Source: Ruminococcus sp. (GTDB taxonomy: Bacteria; Bacillota; Clostridia; Oscillospirales; Ruminococcaceae). From it: a stretch of DNA of 7,442 nt. The DNA lies in assembly GCA_017961625.1 (NCBI GenBank), contig JAGCWY010000011.1:1-7442 (forward strand), written 5' to 3'. The translations under genes were made by a program, and so were the position numbers. The stretch's first letter is position 1. Every line of letters starts with the position of its first letter. The notes under the pieces are model-generated. The model had not been told where the DNA came from. It saw only the letters and a program-made list of their open reading frames with translations, and did not search any database. Below are positions 1 through 6,252 of the stretch, piece after piece.

Positions 1-300
1 CCGATCATTCCTACAGACAAGCTCCTCGTTGACGGGCTCAAGAATCCAAAGAGCAAGAGCGGCAAGACAAATATCCTCCTCGTTCGTACAGGTGAGGCTC
101 AGAGCGGGGGTATCGGTCTCTTCCAGCGTAATCTGAAAAATGAACAGTCAAGAGGACTTTCTGTTCGTTTCAGAGGACTTGACGATCAGGGTGTTGCTTC
201 TTATCTGCTTTCACTCTACTGCTCGGCAGCTATTCTCTCAGACGACGCTATCGCTGTTCTTGAGGATGTCGAGGTAGGTGAATACTATGACTACGACTAA
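1..300 (+). CDS. Family 2A encapsulin shell protein, C-terminal fragment (5' end outside window)
   Basis: An open frame runs from base 1 to the TAA at 298-300 and gives the last 99 residues of a protein cut by the window edge. The fragment reads ...TNILLVRTGEAQSGGIGLF..., then SVRFRGLDDQGVASYLLSLY, and ends in VLEDVEVGEYYDYD. From memory this matches the C-terminal region of SrpI / 'major membrane protein I' proteins, now classed as family 2A encapsulins, which have an HK97-type fold and assemble into hollow cytosolic shells. No cyclic-nucleotide-binding domain, the mark of family 2B, is visible, but most of the protein is missing. The strongest support is context: the next gene overlaps by 14 bases and encodes a desulfurase with a cargo-style N-terminal extension, the classic family 2A partner. 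The fragment has six Ile codons and none is ATA, whereas metY uses mostly ATA; this may reflect high expression of a shell protein. The family call is fairly secure; subunit details cannot be judged. Confidence 0.82.
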   Translation, partial: PIIPTDKLLVDGLKNPKSKSGKTNILLVRTGEAQSGGIGLFQRNLKNEQSRGLSVRFRGLDDQGVASYLLSLYCSAAILSDDAIAVLEDVEVGEYYDYD

Positions 301-2002
301 TTACGGCATACCTTCCGAGTTTGAGCTTGAGAATCTTGCAAACGCTTTATTTCCCGACTTTGACGCTGAACGCTGTGCAGGCGGCATAGAGAACCTTGTC
401 ACAAGCGGTGATACTTCAGTTGTGAATGATGCTTTCAACAAGGCTGCATCATTCGGCGGCGGTACGAATTATTTCACATCAGCTGAACAGGCATCAAGCG
501 GTTACGGCAGTATTTCTGAATTCGAGCAGATAGCCAATGAATACAACGGCTTCGGCAGTGTATCAGAGTATGAAACAATTGCCGATGAATACGGCGCTTC
601 ACCTGTAATCGGTGAAGCACAGCAGTACAGCACATACGATGCATACACCGCACCGCAGGAACAGCCCACATCAGGCGGATATGCTCCTGTTGTTCTTTCA
701 CAGGGACAGGCTGACAGCTACGTTCCAAAGAATACTCAGCAGGCAGCTGCACCTACTGTTCCCACAGCTAAAAACGACAGCCAGATAATCATCGGCACAA
801 AGACTCTCGCTCAGATAAGAAATGATTTCCCAATACTCAGCGAAAAGATAAACGGTCACGACCTTGTATGGCTTGACAACGGCGCAACAACACAGCATCC
901 GCAGCAGGTCATCGACAGGATCAGCTACTACTATACACACGAGAACTCAAACGTTCACAGAGGCGCTCACGAGCTTGCTGCACGTTCTACCGACGCATAC
1001 GAAAATGCAAGGCAGATAACAGCTGACTTCCTCGGTGCTCCCTCAAAGGACAACATCGTTTTCGTAAGAGGTACGACTGAGGCTATAAACCTTGTGGCAA
1101 ACGCTTACGTTAAGCCTCTTTTACAGCCCGGTGACGAGATTATCCTCACTATGCTTGAGCACCATGCAAATATAGTTCCGTGGCAGCTCATCTGCGAGGA
1201 AACAGGAGCTGTCATCAAGGTAGTTCCTGTTGACAAGAGCGGTCAGCTTATCATATCAGAGTACGAAAAGCTCTTCACAAGAAGGACTAAATTCGTATCT
1301 GCAACTCACGTTTCCAATGCTCTCGGCACTGTAACTCCTATTGAGGAGCTTGTAGCTATAGCACACGCTCACGGAGTACGCATACTCATTGACGGCGCAC
1401 AGTCTGTAGCACATATCCCTGTTAACGTTACAGCTCTTGATACTGATTTCTTCGTGTTCTCGGGACACAAGATATTCGGACCTACGGGCATCGGTGCAGT
1501 ATACGGAAAATCCGATGTTCTCGAAGCTGCAAGACCTTATCACGGCGGCGGAAATATGATAAAGGACGTTACTTTCGAGCGTACTATCTACAATCCTGCT
1601 CCCAACAAGTTTGAGGCAGGTACAGGCAGTATCGCAGACGCAGTGGGTCTCGGTGCAGCACTTGAATACCTCAATTCTATCGGTATGACAGAGGTAAACC
1701 GCCATGAGCATGAGCTTCTGGTATACGCTATGAAGGAAATGCAGAAGATAAACGGTCTTCACCTCATCGGTACAGCTACAAATAAAGCAAGTGTACTTTC
1801 ATTCGTTCTTGACGGCGTGGACAACGAAACTGTTGGTCAGCGCCTAAACGAACTTGGCATAGCAGTCCGCACAGGTCATCACTGTGCTCAGCCTATACTC
1901 CGTCATTTCGGACTTGAAGGCACTGTTCGCCCGACACTTGCACTTTACAATTCGTTCAACGATATTGACAGACTTGTTCAGGGCATAAGAACACTTGCTT
2001 AA
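287..2002 (+). CDS. Encapsulin-cargo cysteine desulfurase (SufS-type) with long disordered N-terminal loading domain
   Basis: A PLP enzyme that removes sulfur from L-cysteine, giving alanine and an enzyme persulfide. The protein is 571 residues from ATG 287; ordinary SufS proteins are about 400-410. Residues 1 to about 170 are low-complexity, rich in Ala/Ser/Tyr/Gln/Pro, with three copies of a [YF]Gxx-SE[FY]E motif. The catalytic domain starts near 175 (RNDFPIL...). Visible residues are the LEHHAN histidine that stacks on PLP (H292), D369 and Q372 of IDGAQS, the Schiff-base lysine K395 in SGHK, the persulfide cysteine C533 in RTGHHCAQP, and R548 for the substrate carboxylate. The HHCAQP context and short active-site loop indicate SufS (type II). 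ATG 287 is preferred over GTG 278 because AGGTG (276-280) lies 6 bases upstream. Translation probably couples to the overlapping shell gene. A long N-extension directly after an encapsulin gene is the known architecture of shell-loaded desulfurase. Confidence 0.93.
   Translation: MTTTNYGIPSEFELENLANALFPDFDAERCAGGIENLVTSGDTSVVNDAFNKAASFGGGTNYFTSAEQASSGYGSISEFEQIANEYNGFGSVSEYETIADEYGASPVIGEAQQYSTYDAYTAPQEQPTSGGYAPVVLSQGQADSYVPKNTQQAAAPTVPTAKNDSQIIIGTKTLAQIRNDFPILSEKINGHDLVWLDNGATTQHPQQVIDRISYYYTHENSNVHRGAHELAARSTDAYENARQITADFLGAPSKDNIVFVRGTTEAINLVANAYVKPLLQPGDEIILTMLEHHANIVPWQLICEETGAVIKVVPVDKSGQLIISEYEKLFTRRTKFVSATHVSNALGTVTPIEELVAIAHAHGVRILIDGAQSVAHIPVNVTALDTDFFVFSGHKIFGPTGIGAVYGKSDVLEAARPYHGGGNMIKDVTFERTIYNPAPNKFEAGTGSIADAVGLGAALEYLNSIGMTEVNRHEHELLVYAMKEMQKINGLHLIGTATNKASVLSFVLDGVDNETVGQRLNELGIAVRTGHHCAQPILRHFGLEGTVRPTLALYNSFNDIDRLVQGIRTLA
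302..592 (+). repeat. Three copies of a short cargo-loading-like motif inside the desulfurase N-terminal domain
   Basis: The copies are at 302-349 (YGIPSEFELENLANAL), 503-544 (YGSISEFEQIANEY) and 551-592 (FGSVSEYETIADEY). The shared pattern is aromatic-Gly-x-x-Ser-Glu-aromatic-Glu, then Ile/Leu-Ala-Asn/Asp. The second and third copies are separated by only two residues; the first is about 50 residues away and carries an extra LANALFPDF tail resembling the LAN-containing motifs of family 2A cargo as I remember them. The motif is repeated at the protein level rather than as identical DNA. The likely role is binding to the inner shell surface, with several copies raising avidity; that is inference from the family. 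Confidence 0.75.
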
Positions 2003-2014
2003 ACTAAATCGAGC

Positions 2015-2041
2015 TACAGGACGGCATAATGCCGTCCTGTA
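2015..2041 (+). other. 12-bp perfect stem-loop between desulfurase and metY genes
   Basis: Bases 2015-2026 pair perfectly with 2030-2041 around a 3-base TAA loop, starting 12 bases after the desulfurase stop. The stem is GC-rich, but the bases after it (agccatttat) are not a U-tract, so it is not a standard intrinsic terminator. It may protect the 3' end of the shell/desulfurase message or allow partial readthrough into the seven downstream genes. The upstream in-frame ATG at 2029 lies in this stem, which argues against using it as the metY start. Confidence 0.7.
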
Positions 2042-2073
2042 AGCCATTTATACTGAAAAAGCGTGGTGATACA

Positions 2074-3300
2074 ATGAAATTTAATACATCGCTGCTTCAC
2101 AATGCAAAATTCAACGGTGAAGACCGAGGAGCAACTTTGCCTCCGCTTTATCAGGTCAGTGCATTTGCCTGTGAATCGGCAGAACAGCTTGAAAAAGTAT
2201 TCAACAACAAAGCAGCAGGTTTTTCCTATACAAGAGTAGGAAATCCCACTGTAAGCGTATTTGAGAACCGCATAGCCGCACTTGAAGGCGGTATCGGCGC
2301 AGTTGCCTGTTCATCGGGAATGGCAGCAATAACCGCAGTACTGATGAATATACTCCGCTCAGGCGATGAGGTCATAGTCAGCACGGGACTTTTCGGCGGA
2401 ACTATCGACCTTTTCAACGACCTTAAAGCCTTTGGTATAATAGCGCATTTCCTTGAAGCAATAACCTACGACAGTGTTACTGCTGCGGCAAATGAGAATA
2501 CAAAAGCTGTATTTACAGAACTTATCGGCAACCCCAAACTCGATGTAGTCGATCTGGACAGCGTATCAAAAGCATGTAAAGAGAAGGGCATACCTCTCAT
2601 AGTTGACAGCACGACTGCAACTCCATACATAATCAATCCGCTGAAGCATGGTGCGGATATAGTGGTACATTCATCGTCAAAGTACATCAACGGCGGCGGA
2701 AACTCCATAAGCGGCATAATCGTTGACAGCGGAAAATTCAAGTGGGATATCAAAAGATACCCGAGCTTTGAGCCTTATGCGAAATTCGGACCGTTTGCGT
2801 TTGTGTCAAAGCTGCGGAACGGCTTATGGCGCAATACAGGCGGCTGTCTTTCACCGTTCAACGCTTATATGAATATAGTAGGACTTGAAACTCTCGGTCT
2901 GCGTATGGAACGCTGCTGCGACAACGCGCTTAAACTTGCGGAGTTTTTTGAGTCACTTGACAATATAGAGGTCAATTATCCAGCACTCCCGTCCTCTCCA
3001 TACTATGAGCTGACGCAAAGTGAGCTTTCGGGCAAGGGCGGTGCTATAGTAACAATAAGGGCAGGCAGCAAGGAAAAGGCATTCAAGCTTATGGACAGTA
3101 TTGAATTTGCATTTGTAGCCACAAATATAGGTGATGTCCGTACCCTTGTCATTCACCCTGCAAGCACAATATATACTCATAATACCGAACAGCAGCGTAT
3201 AAGTGCGGGAGTATATGATGATACTATACGCATAAGCGTCGGAATAGAAGATATAGACGATCTTATCGAAGATTTCAGACAGGCTGTAGAGAGCCTGTAA
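2074..3300 (+). CDS. metY: O-acetylhomoserine sulfhydrylase, MetY-type (Cys/Met metabolism PLP enzyme)
   Basis: Cytosolic PLP enzyme of the MetB/MetC/MetY fold, predicted to replace the acetyl group of O-acetylhomoserine with sulfur to form homocysteine. In the Wolinella-type pathway the sulfur donor is a carrier-protein thiocarboxylate. The protein is 408 residues, slightly short of the roughly 420-430 common in MetY. Visible motifs are SYTRVGNPT (51-59, phosphate-binding Y52 and R54 from the neighbouring subunit), D178 and the PLP lysine K203 in SSSKY. The usual LYGGT is here LFGGT, so the PLP-stacking tyrosine is Phe107; Phe at this position fits sulfhydrylases better than lyases. ATG 2074 is chosen over ATG 2029, which lies in the hairpin; the ribosome site (GGTGAT, 2065-2070) is weak. 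By hand count about 24 of 34 Ile codons are ATA, unlike the shell gene. A lyase or gamma-synthase cannot be excluded from sequence alone, but the downstream carrier, E1 and JAMM genes favour MetY. Confidence 0.9.
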   Translation: MKFNTSLLHNAKFNGEDRGATLPPLYQVSAFACESAEQLEKVFNNKAAGFSYTRVGNPTVSVFENRIAALEGGIGAVACSSGMAAITAVLMNILRSGDEVIVSTGLFGGTIDLFNDLKAFGIIAHFLEAITYDSVTAAANENTKAVFTELIGNPKLDVVDLDSVSKACKEKGIPLIVDSTTATPYIINPLKHGADIVVHSSSKYINGGGNSISGIIVDSGKFKWDIKRYPSFEPYAKFGPFAFVSKLRNGLWRNTGGCLSPFNAYMNIVGLETLGLRMERCCDNALKLAEFFESLDNIEVNYPALPSSPYYELTQSELSGKGGAIVTIRAGSKEKAFKLMDSIEFAFVATNIGDVRTLVIHPASTIYTHNTEQQRISAGVYDDTIRISVGIEDIDDLIEDFRQAVESL

Positions 3301-3306
3301 AGGAGG
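3299..3306 (+). promoter_or_regulatory. Near-perfect Shine-Dalgarno site for the TusA-like gene
   Basis: AAAGGAGG overlaps the metY stop codon and lies 6 bases before ATG 3313. It is the strongest ribosome site of the gene train. It contrasts with the weak sites of metY and the thioredoxin gene, suggesting the TusA-like protein is made in higher amount. Confidence 0.85.
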
Positions 3307-3312
3307 ATATAC

Positions 3313-3558
3313 ATGGCAGAGTTCAATATTACAGATTCAATCGACATCACTGATGTAAATTGCCCTATAACTTTTGTTAAGGCAAAGATAGCTCTTGAAG
3401 AGCTTGACGACGGAGATATACTCTCCATAAAACTCAACGACGGCGAACCAGTACAGAACGTCCCCAAGAGCATAAAGGAAGAGGGACACAAGGTGCTTAG
3501 CCTTACAGATAACGGCGACGGCACATTTGAGCTTATCGTGCAGAAAGTCGGTGACTGA
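3313..3558 (+). CDS. TusA-family sulfur carrier / sulfurtransferase
   Basis: An 81-residue cytosolic protein with the TusA/SirA two-layer fold signature. The conserved cysteine is C17 in DVNCPITFVKAKIALEEL, with a helix following and the later NVPKSIKEEGHKVL segment typical of the family. TusA proteins accept a persulfide from a cysteine desulfurase on this cysteine and pass it on. The usual CPxP signature is CPIT here, so the second proline is lost while the catalytic C-P pair is kept. The gene begins 12 bases after metY and ends one base before the thioredoxin gene. A persulfide relay from the upstream desulfurase to the HcyS/HcyF machinery is the natural role by context. Classical TusA in tRNA 2-thiouridine synthesis needs TusBCDE, none of which is here, so that role is less likely. 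Confidence 0.85.
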   Translation: MAEFNITDSIDITDVNCPITFVKAKIALEELDDGDILSIKLNDGEPVQNVPKSIKEEGHKVLSLTDNGDGTFELIVQKVGD

Positions 3559-3559
3559 T

Positions 3560-3877
3560 ATGCCTGCAAGGATAAGCAAAGACGAATTCGACAGCGAGGT
3601 GCTCGGAGCAGAGCTGCCCGTACTTGCTGATTTCTATTCGGACAGCTGCATACCATGCAAGCGTATGTCTCCCATACTGAGCCAGCTTGAAACCGAGTAT
3701 GCAGACAAGATAAAAATAGTGAAGATAAACACAAACTTCGAGAAGGAGCTTGTGGAAAAATACAGCATCCAAGCCGCTCCCACACTTATCCTCTTCAATA
3801 AAGGCGAGGAAGTATCACGTATTAGAGGTGCGGTAAAAAAAGACGAGATAATAACTCTTATAAAGGAGCAGATATAA
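3560..3877 (+). CDS. Small thioredoxin-family protein with SCIPC active site
   Basis: A 105-residue protein with the thioredoxin fold: VLADFYSDSCIPCKRMSPIL holds the redox pair C30 and C33, the KIVKINTN strand follows, and the cis-proline is P74 in AAPTLILF. The canonical WCGPC is SCIPC, lacking the tryptophan and changing the dipeptide between the cysteines, which normally shifts redox potential and partner choice. There is no signal peptide, so it is cytosolic. ATG 3560 is chosen because it lies one base after the TusA-like stop; an in-frame TTG at 3527 would overlap that gene and has no good ribosome site. The paired reductase is encoded four genes downstream. In this operon it plausibly reduces persulfides, disulfides or stored sulfur to sulfide; the substrate is inferred. 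Confidence 0.92.
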   Translation: MPARISKDEFDSEVLGAELPVLADFYSDSCIPCKRMSPILSQLETEYADKIKIVKINTNFEKELVEKYSIQAAPTLILFNKGEEVSRIRGAVKKDEIITLIKEQI

Positions 3878-4084
3878 ATGAAGATCACAGTTGCAGGAGT
3901 AAAAAAAGAAGTTGCCGACGGACTTACCGTTGCACAGCTTGTTATTGACGAAAAAGTAGAAACACCCGAATACGTAACTGTCACTATCAACGATGATTTC
4001 GTTGACCACGGTCAGTTTGAGGAAACTGTACTGAAAGACGGTGACACAGTAGAATTCTTATACTTTATGGGAGGCGGTCAGTAA
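3878..4084 (+). CDS. hcyS: ThiS/MoaD-like sulfur carrier protein with masked C-terminus (HcyS-like)
   Basis: A 68-residue beta-grasp protein starting MKITVAGVKKEV and ending with VEFLYFMGGGQ. Sulfur carriers of this fold work through a C-terminal Gly-Gly that is adenylated by an E1 enzyme and converted to a thiocarboxylate. Here one glutamine follows three glycines, so the active di-glycine is not yet free. In Wolinella succinogenes HcyS a C-terminal alanine is removed by the JAMM protease HcyD, and such a protease lies two genes downstream here. The gene starts directly after the thioredoxin stop with AAAGGAG (3862-3868) 9 bases upstream, and its stop overlaps the next ATG (TAATG). ThiS and MoaD normally end in bare GG and would sit with thiamine or molybdopterin genes, which are absent. 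The HcyS assignment rests on the whole gene set. Confidence 0.85.
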   Translation: MKITVAGVKKEVADGLTVAQLVIDEKVETPEYVTVTINDDFVDHGQFEETVLKDGDTVEFLYFMGGGQ

Positions 4085-4896
4085 TGGCATTCACCAATGA
4101 ACAGATAGAACGTTATTCGCGCCATATCATACTCAAAGAGGTAGGTGCAAAGGGACAGAAAAAGCTCCTTAACGCAAAGGTACTCGTTATCGGTGCAGGC
4201 GGTCTGGGCGCACCTGTTGCAATGTATCTTGCAGCAGCAGGTATCGGCACTATCGGTATCGCAGATGCTGACGAGGTAGATCTTTCCAATCTCCAGCGCC
4301 AGATAATCCACCAGACAAAGGACGTAGGCAAGCCGAAGGTCCAGTCCGCAAAGGAGACTATGGAGGCTATGAACCCCGATGTCAAGGTCATAACCTACCA
4401 TGAGTTCATTACCAGCGAGAATATCCTCGATATCATAAAGGACTACGATTTCATTATCGACGGTACTGACAATTTCCCTGCCAAGTTCCTGATAAACGAC
4501 GCCTGCGTTATGGCTAAGAAGCCCTTTTCACACGCAGGTATAATCCGTTTCCAGGGACAGCTCATGACCTACGTTCCGGGACAGGGACCTTGCTATCGCT
4601 GCGTATTCAAGGAACCGCCACCGAAGGATGCTGTACCGACCTGCAAGCAGGCAGGAGTTATCGGCGCGATGGGAGGCGTTATAGGCAGCTTGCAGGCTAT
4701 GGAGGCTGTCAAGTATATACTCGGTGTGGGAGACCTGCTAACAGGATATCTCCTTACCTATGACGCTCTGAAAATGCAGTTCAGAAAGGTAAAGCTTCCC
4801 AGCGATACCCATAACTGTGCTGTATGCGGTGATAATCCAACTATTACGGAGCTTATCGACTACGAACAGGCAGAATGTGACGGTGTTGGTTTATGA
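4084..4896 (+). CDS. hcyF: E1-like carrier adenylyltransferase, MoeB/ThiF family (HcyF-like)
   Basis: A 270-residue ATP-dependent enzyme that adenylates the C-terminal glycine of the sulfur carrier encoded just upstream. Visible are the nucleotide-binding GAGGLG (37-42), acidic D61/D63, SNLQRQ (68-73, with the catalytic-type arginine R72), GKPK (82-85), the metal-binding aspartate of DGTDN (126-130) and C187 in the PTCKQAG segment matching the conserved MoeB/ThiF cysteine. Two zinc-binding CxxC pairs are complete: C170/C173 and C245/C248. No rhodanese domain follows, so sulfur must come from elsewhere, consistent with the TusA and thioredoxin genes alongside. The strong site GGGAGG (4070-4075) lies inside the carrier's glycine codons. 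The gene overlaps the carrier by one base and the JAMM gene by four, so all three are probably translationally coupled. Confidence 0.92.
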   Translation: MAFTNEQIERYSRHIILKEVGAKGQKKLLNAKVLVIGAGGLGAPVAMYLAAAGIGTIGIADADEVDLSNLQRQIIHQTKDVGKPKVQSAKETMEAMNPDVKVITYHEFITSENILDIIKDYDFIIDGTDNFPAKFLINDACVMAKKPFSHAGIIRFQGQLMTYVPGQGPCYRCVFKEPPPKDAVPTCKQAGVIGAMGGVIGSLQAMEAVKYILGVGDLLTGYLLTYDALKMQFRKVKLPSDTHNCAVCGDNPTITELIDYEQAECDGVGL

Positions 4897-5306
4897 TAAA
4901 ACTCAGCAAAAGCGATTATGATAAAATAGTTGCACACGCGCAAAGCGAATCTCCCATAGAAGCCTGCGGACTTATAGCAGGAGAGCTCTCAGGAGATGAC
5001 AAGATAGTGAAAAAGGTCTATATCCTTACAAATGTCGATCATGCCGAGGAGCACTTCACACTTGATCCCAAGGAGCAGCTCTTTGCGGTAAAGGATATGA
5101 GAGCCAACGGTCTTACTCCCCTTGGCAACTGGCACTCCCACCCTGTTTCGCCTTCACGCCCTTCCGATGAGGACAAGAGACTTGCCTACGACAGCAGTGC
5201 AAGCTATATGATACTCTCACTTATGGACGATGAGCCTGTTCTCAATTCATTCCATATCGAGGGTGACAAGTCCGAAAAGGAAGAGCTTGTCATAGTACAG
5301 GATTAA
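4893..5306 (+). CDS. hcyD: JAMM/MPN+ zinc metalloprotease for carrier processing (HcyD/Mec-like)
   Basis: A 137-residue single-domain M67-family peptidase. The zinc motif is intact: catalytic E23 in PIEACGLIAG, then H81-S-H83-P, S91 and D94 in HSHPVSPSRPSDED. Bacterial members act on sulfur carriers: Mec in Mycobacterium releases cysteine from CysO, and HcyD in Wolinella both trims the C-terminal alanine of HcyS and releases homocysteine from the HcyS adduct. Both tasks are expected here, since the carrier ends GGGQ and MetY would form a carrier-homocysteine adduct. The start overlaps the E1 stop in ATGA, indicating coupled translation. There is no signal peptide or membrane segment, so it is cytosolic. 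The family is near certain; the two-step role is inferred from the operon. Confidence 0.93.
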   Translation: MIKLSKSDYDKIVAHAQSESPIEACGLIAGELSGDDKIVKKVYILTNVDHAEEHFTLDPKEQLFAVKDMRANGLTPLGNWHSHPVSPSRPSDEDKRLAYDSSASYMILSLMDDEPVLNSFHIEGDKSEKEELVIVQD

Positions 5307-5310
5307 AGCT

Positions 5311-6216
5311 ATGTATGATGTTCTAATTCTCGGCAGCGGTCCTGCGGGACTGTCTGCCGCTGTATATGCCAGCCGTGCAGGTCTCAGCTTTGCAGTTATC
5401 GAAAAAGAGTACATGGGCACGGGGCAGATAGCCTATACCGAACAGGTGGACAACTACCTCGGATACTACGGTATCGACGGATTTTCTCTCGGTGAGAAAT
5501 TCCGCGAACACGCTGAGGCTTTAGGTACTGAGTTTATCGAGGGCGAAGTCACGGAGCTTTCCCGTACAGACAGCATCTGGAAGGTCGTACTTTCTGACGG
5601 CAATATAATAGAGTCCAAAACCGTAATATACGCTCTGGGAGCTTCACCGAAAAAGCTTGGCATTGCAGGCGAAGAAGAGTTTACAGGCAGGGGCGTTTCC
5701 TACTGCGCACTTTGTGACGGAGCATTCTTCGAGGGCAAGACTGTCACTGTCATCGGCGGCGGAGATACCGCTCTTGGGGACGCTCTGTATCTTTCAAAAA
5801 CGGCTGAAAAGGTGTATATCGTACACCGTCGGAATGAGTTCAGAGCCAATGCTTCGCTGGTAAAAAAAGCAGAAGAAACTGCAAATATCCAGTTCGTTCT
5901 TGAAGCTGTACCCGCAGAGATTATTGGCGATGATTCGGTCACAGGCATAAAGCTCAATCAGAAAGGTGCGGAGAAAAATCTGAGCACGAACGGTGTTTTC
6001 GTTGCAGTGGGCTCGCTGCCGAATACTGCGCTTCTTAACGGTATAGCCGACCTTGACGACAGAGGATATGTCATTGCAGATGAAAGCTGCATCACTTCGG
6101 CAGAGGGAATGTTTGCCGCAGGAGATGTGCGCACAAAGGCTGTCCGTCAGGTAATAACCGCAGCAGCAGACGGAGCAAACGCCATTGTATCGGCTTTAAA
6201 CTTCATCAACGAATAA
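5311..6216 (+). CDS. trxB: NADPH-dependent thioredoxin reductase
   Basis: A 301-residue cytosolic flavoenzyme that passes electrons from NADPH through FAD and a cysteine pair to thioredoxin. Visible in order are the FAD-binding GSGPAG (8-13), the redox pair C132-A-L-C135 followed by DGAFF, the second nucleotide-binding fold GGGDTA (149-154), the NADPH phosphate-binding HRRNEFR (172-178) and the FAD-binding AAGDVR (269-274). The usual CATC is CALC, a mild change. Intact HRRxxxR favours true NADPH use over the ferredoxin- or flavin-linked variants of clostridia. The gene follows the JAMM stop by four bases with only a weak ribosome site (AGGA, about 5299-5302) and ends the operon. It is presumably the dedicated partner of the SCIPC thioredoxin at 3560-3877, though it may also serve the cell generally. 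Confidence 0.95.
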   Translation: MYDVLILGSGPAGLSAAVYASRAGLSFAVIEKEYMGTGQIAYTEQVDNYLGYYGIDGFSLGEKFREHAEALGTEFIEGEVTELSRTDSIWKVVLSDGNIIESKTVIYALGASPKKLGIAGEEEFTGRGVSYCALCDGAFFEGKTVTVIGGGDTALGDALYLSKTAEKVYIVHRRNEFRANASLVKKAEETANIQFVLEAVPAEIIGDDSVTGIKLNQKGAEKNLSTNGVFVAVGSLPNTALLNGIADLDDRGYVIADESCITSAEGMFAAGDVRTKAVRQVITAAADGANAIVSALNFINE

Positions 6217-6252
6217 ATCATTGAGAGCTCAGCGCATCTGTCATATCCAGTA

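Noticed and set aside
278..286. GTG at 278 as the start of the desulfurase
   Set aside because: ATG 287 has AGGTG at a 6-base distance; the GTG overlaps that ribosome site and lacks a good one of its own.
2029..2073. ATG at 2029 as the metY start, adding 15 residues
   Set aside because: It lies inside a 12-bp hairpin, has no ribosome site, and the added residues do not match the usual MetY N-terminus, whereas MKFNTSLLH from 2074 does.
3527..3559. TTG at 3527 as the thioredoxin start
   Set aside because: It would overlap the TusA-like gene by 32 bases without a ribosome site; ATG 3560 gives a standard 105-residue thioredoxin.
3177..3785. Minus-strand open frame of 202 codons
   Set aside because: It lies antisense to metY, the TusA-like and the thioredoxin genes, has no domain resemblance and no promoter; the same holds for the 168-codon frame at 1256-1762 inside the desulfurase gene.
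3878..5306. Reading the carrier, E1 and JAMM set as thiamine (ThiS/ThiF), molybdopterin (MoaD/MoeB) or CysO/Mec cysteine synthesis
   Set aside because: No thiG, thiH, moaE or cysM-type gene is present, and the PLP partner is a MetY-type enzyme, pointing to homocysteine rather than thiamine, molybdopterin or cysteine.
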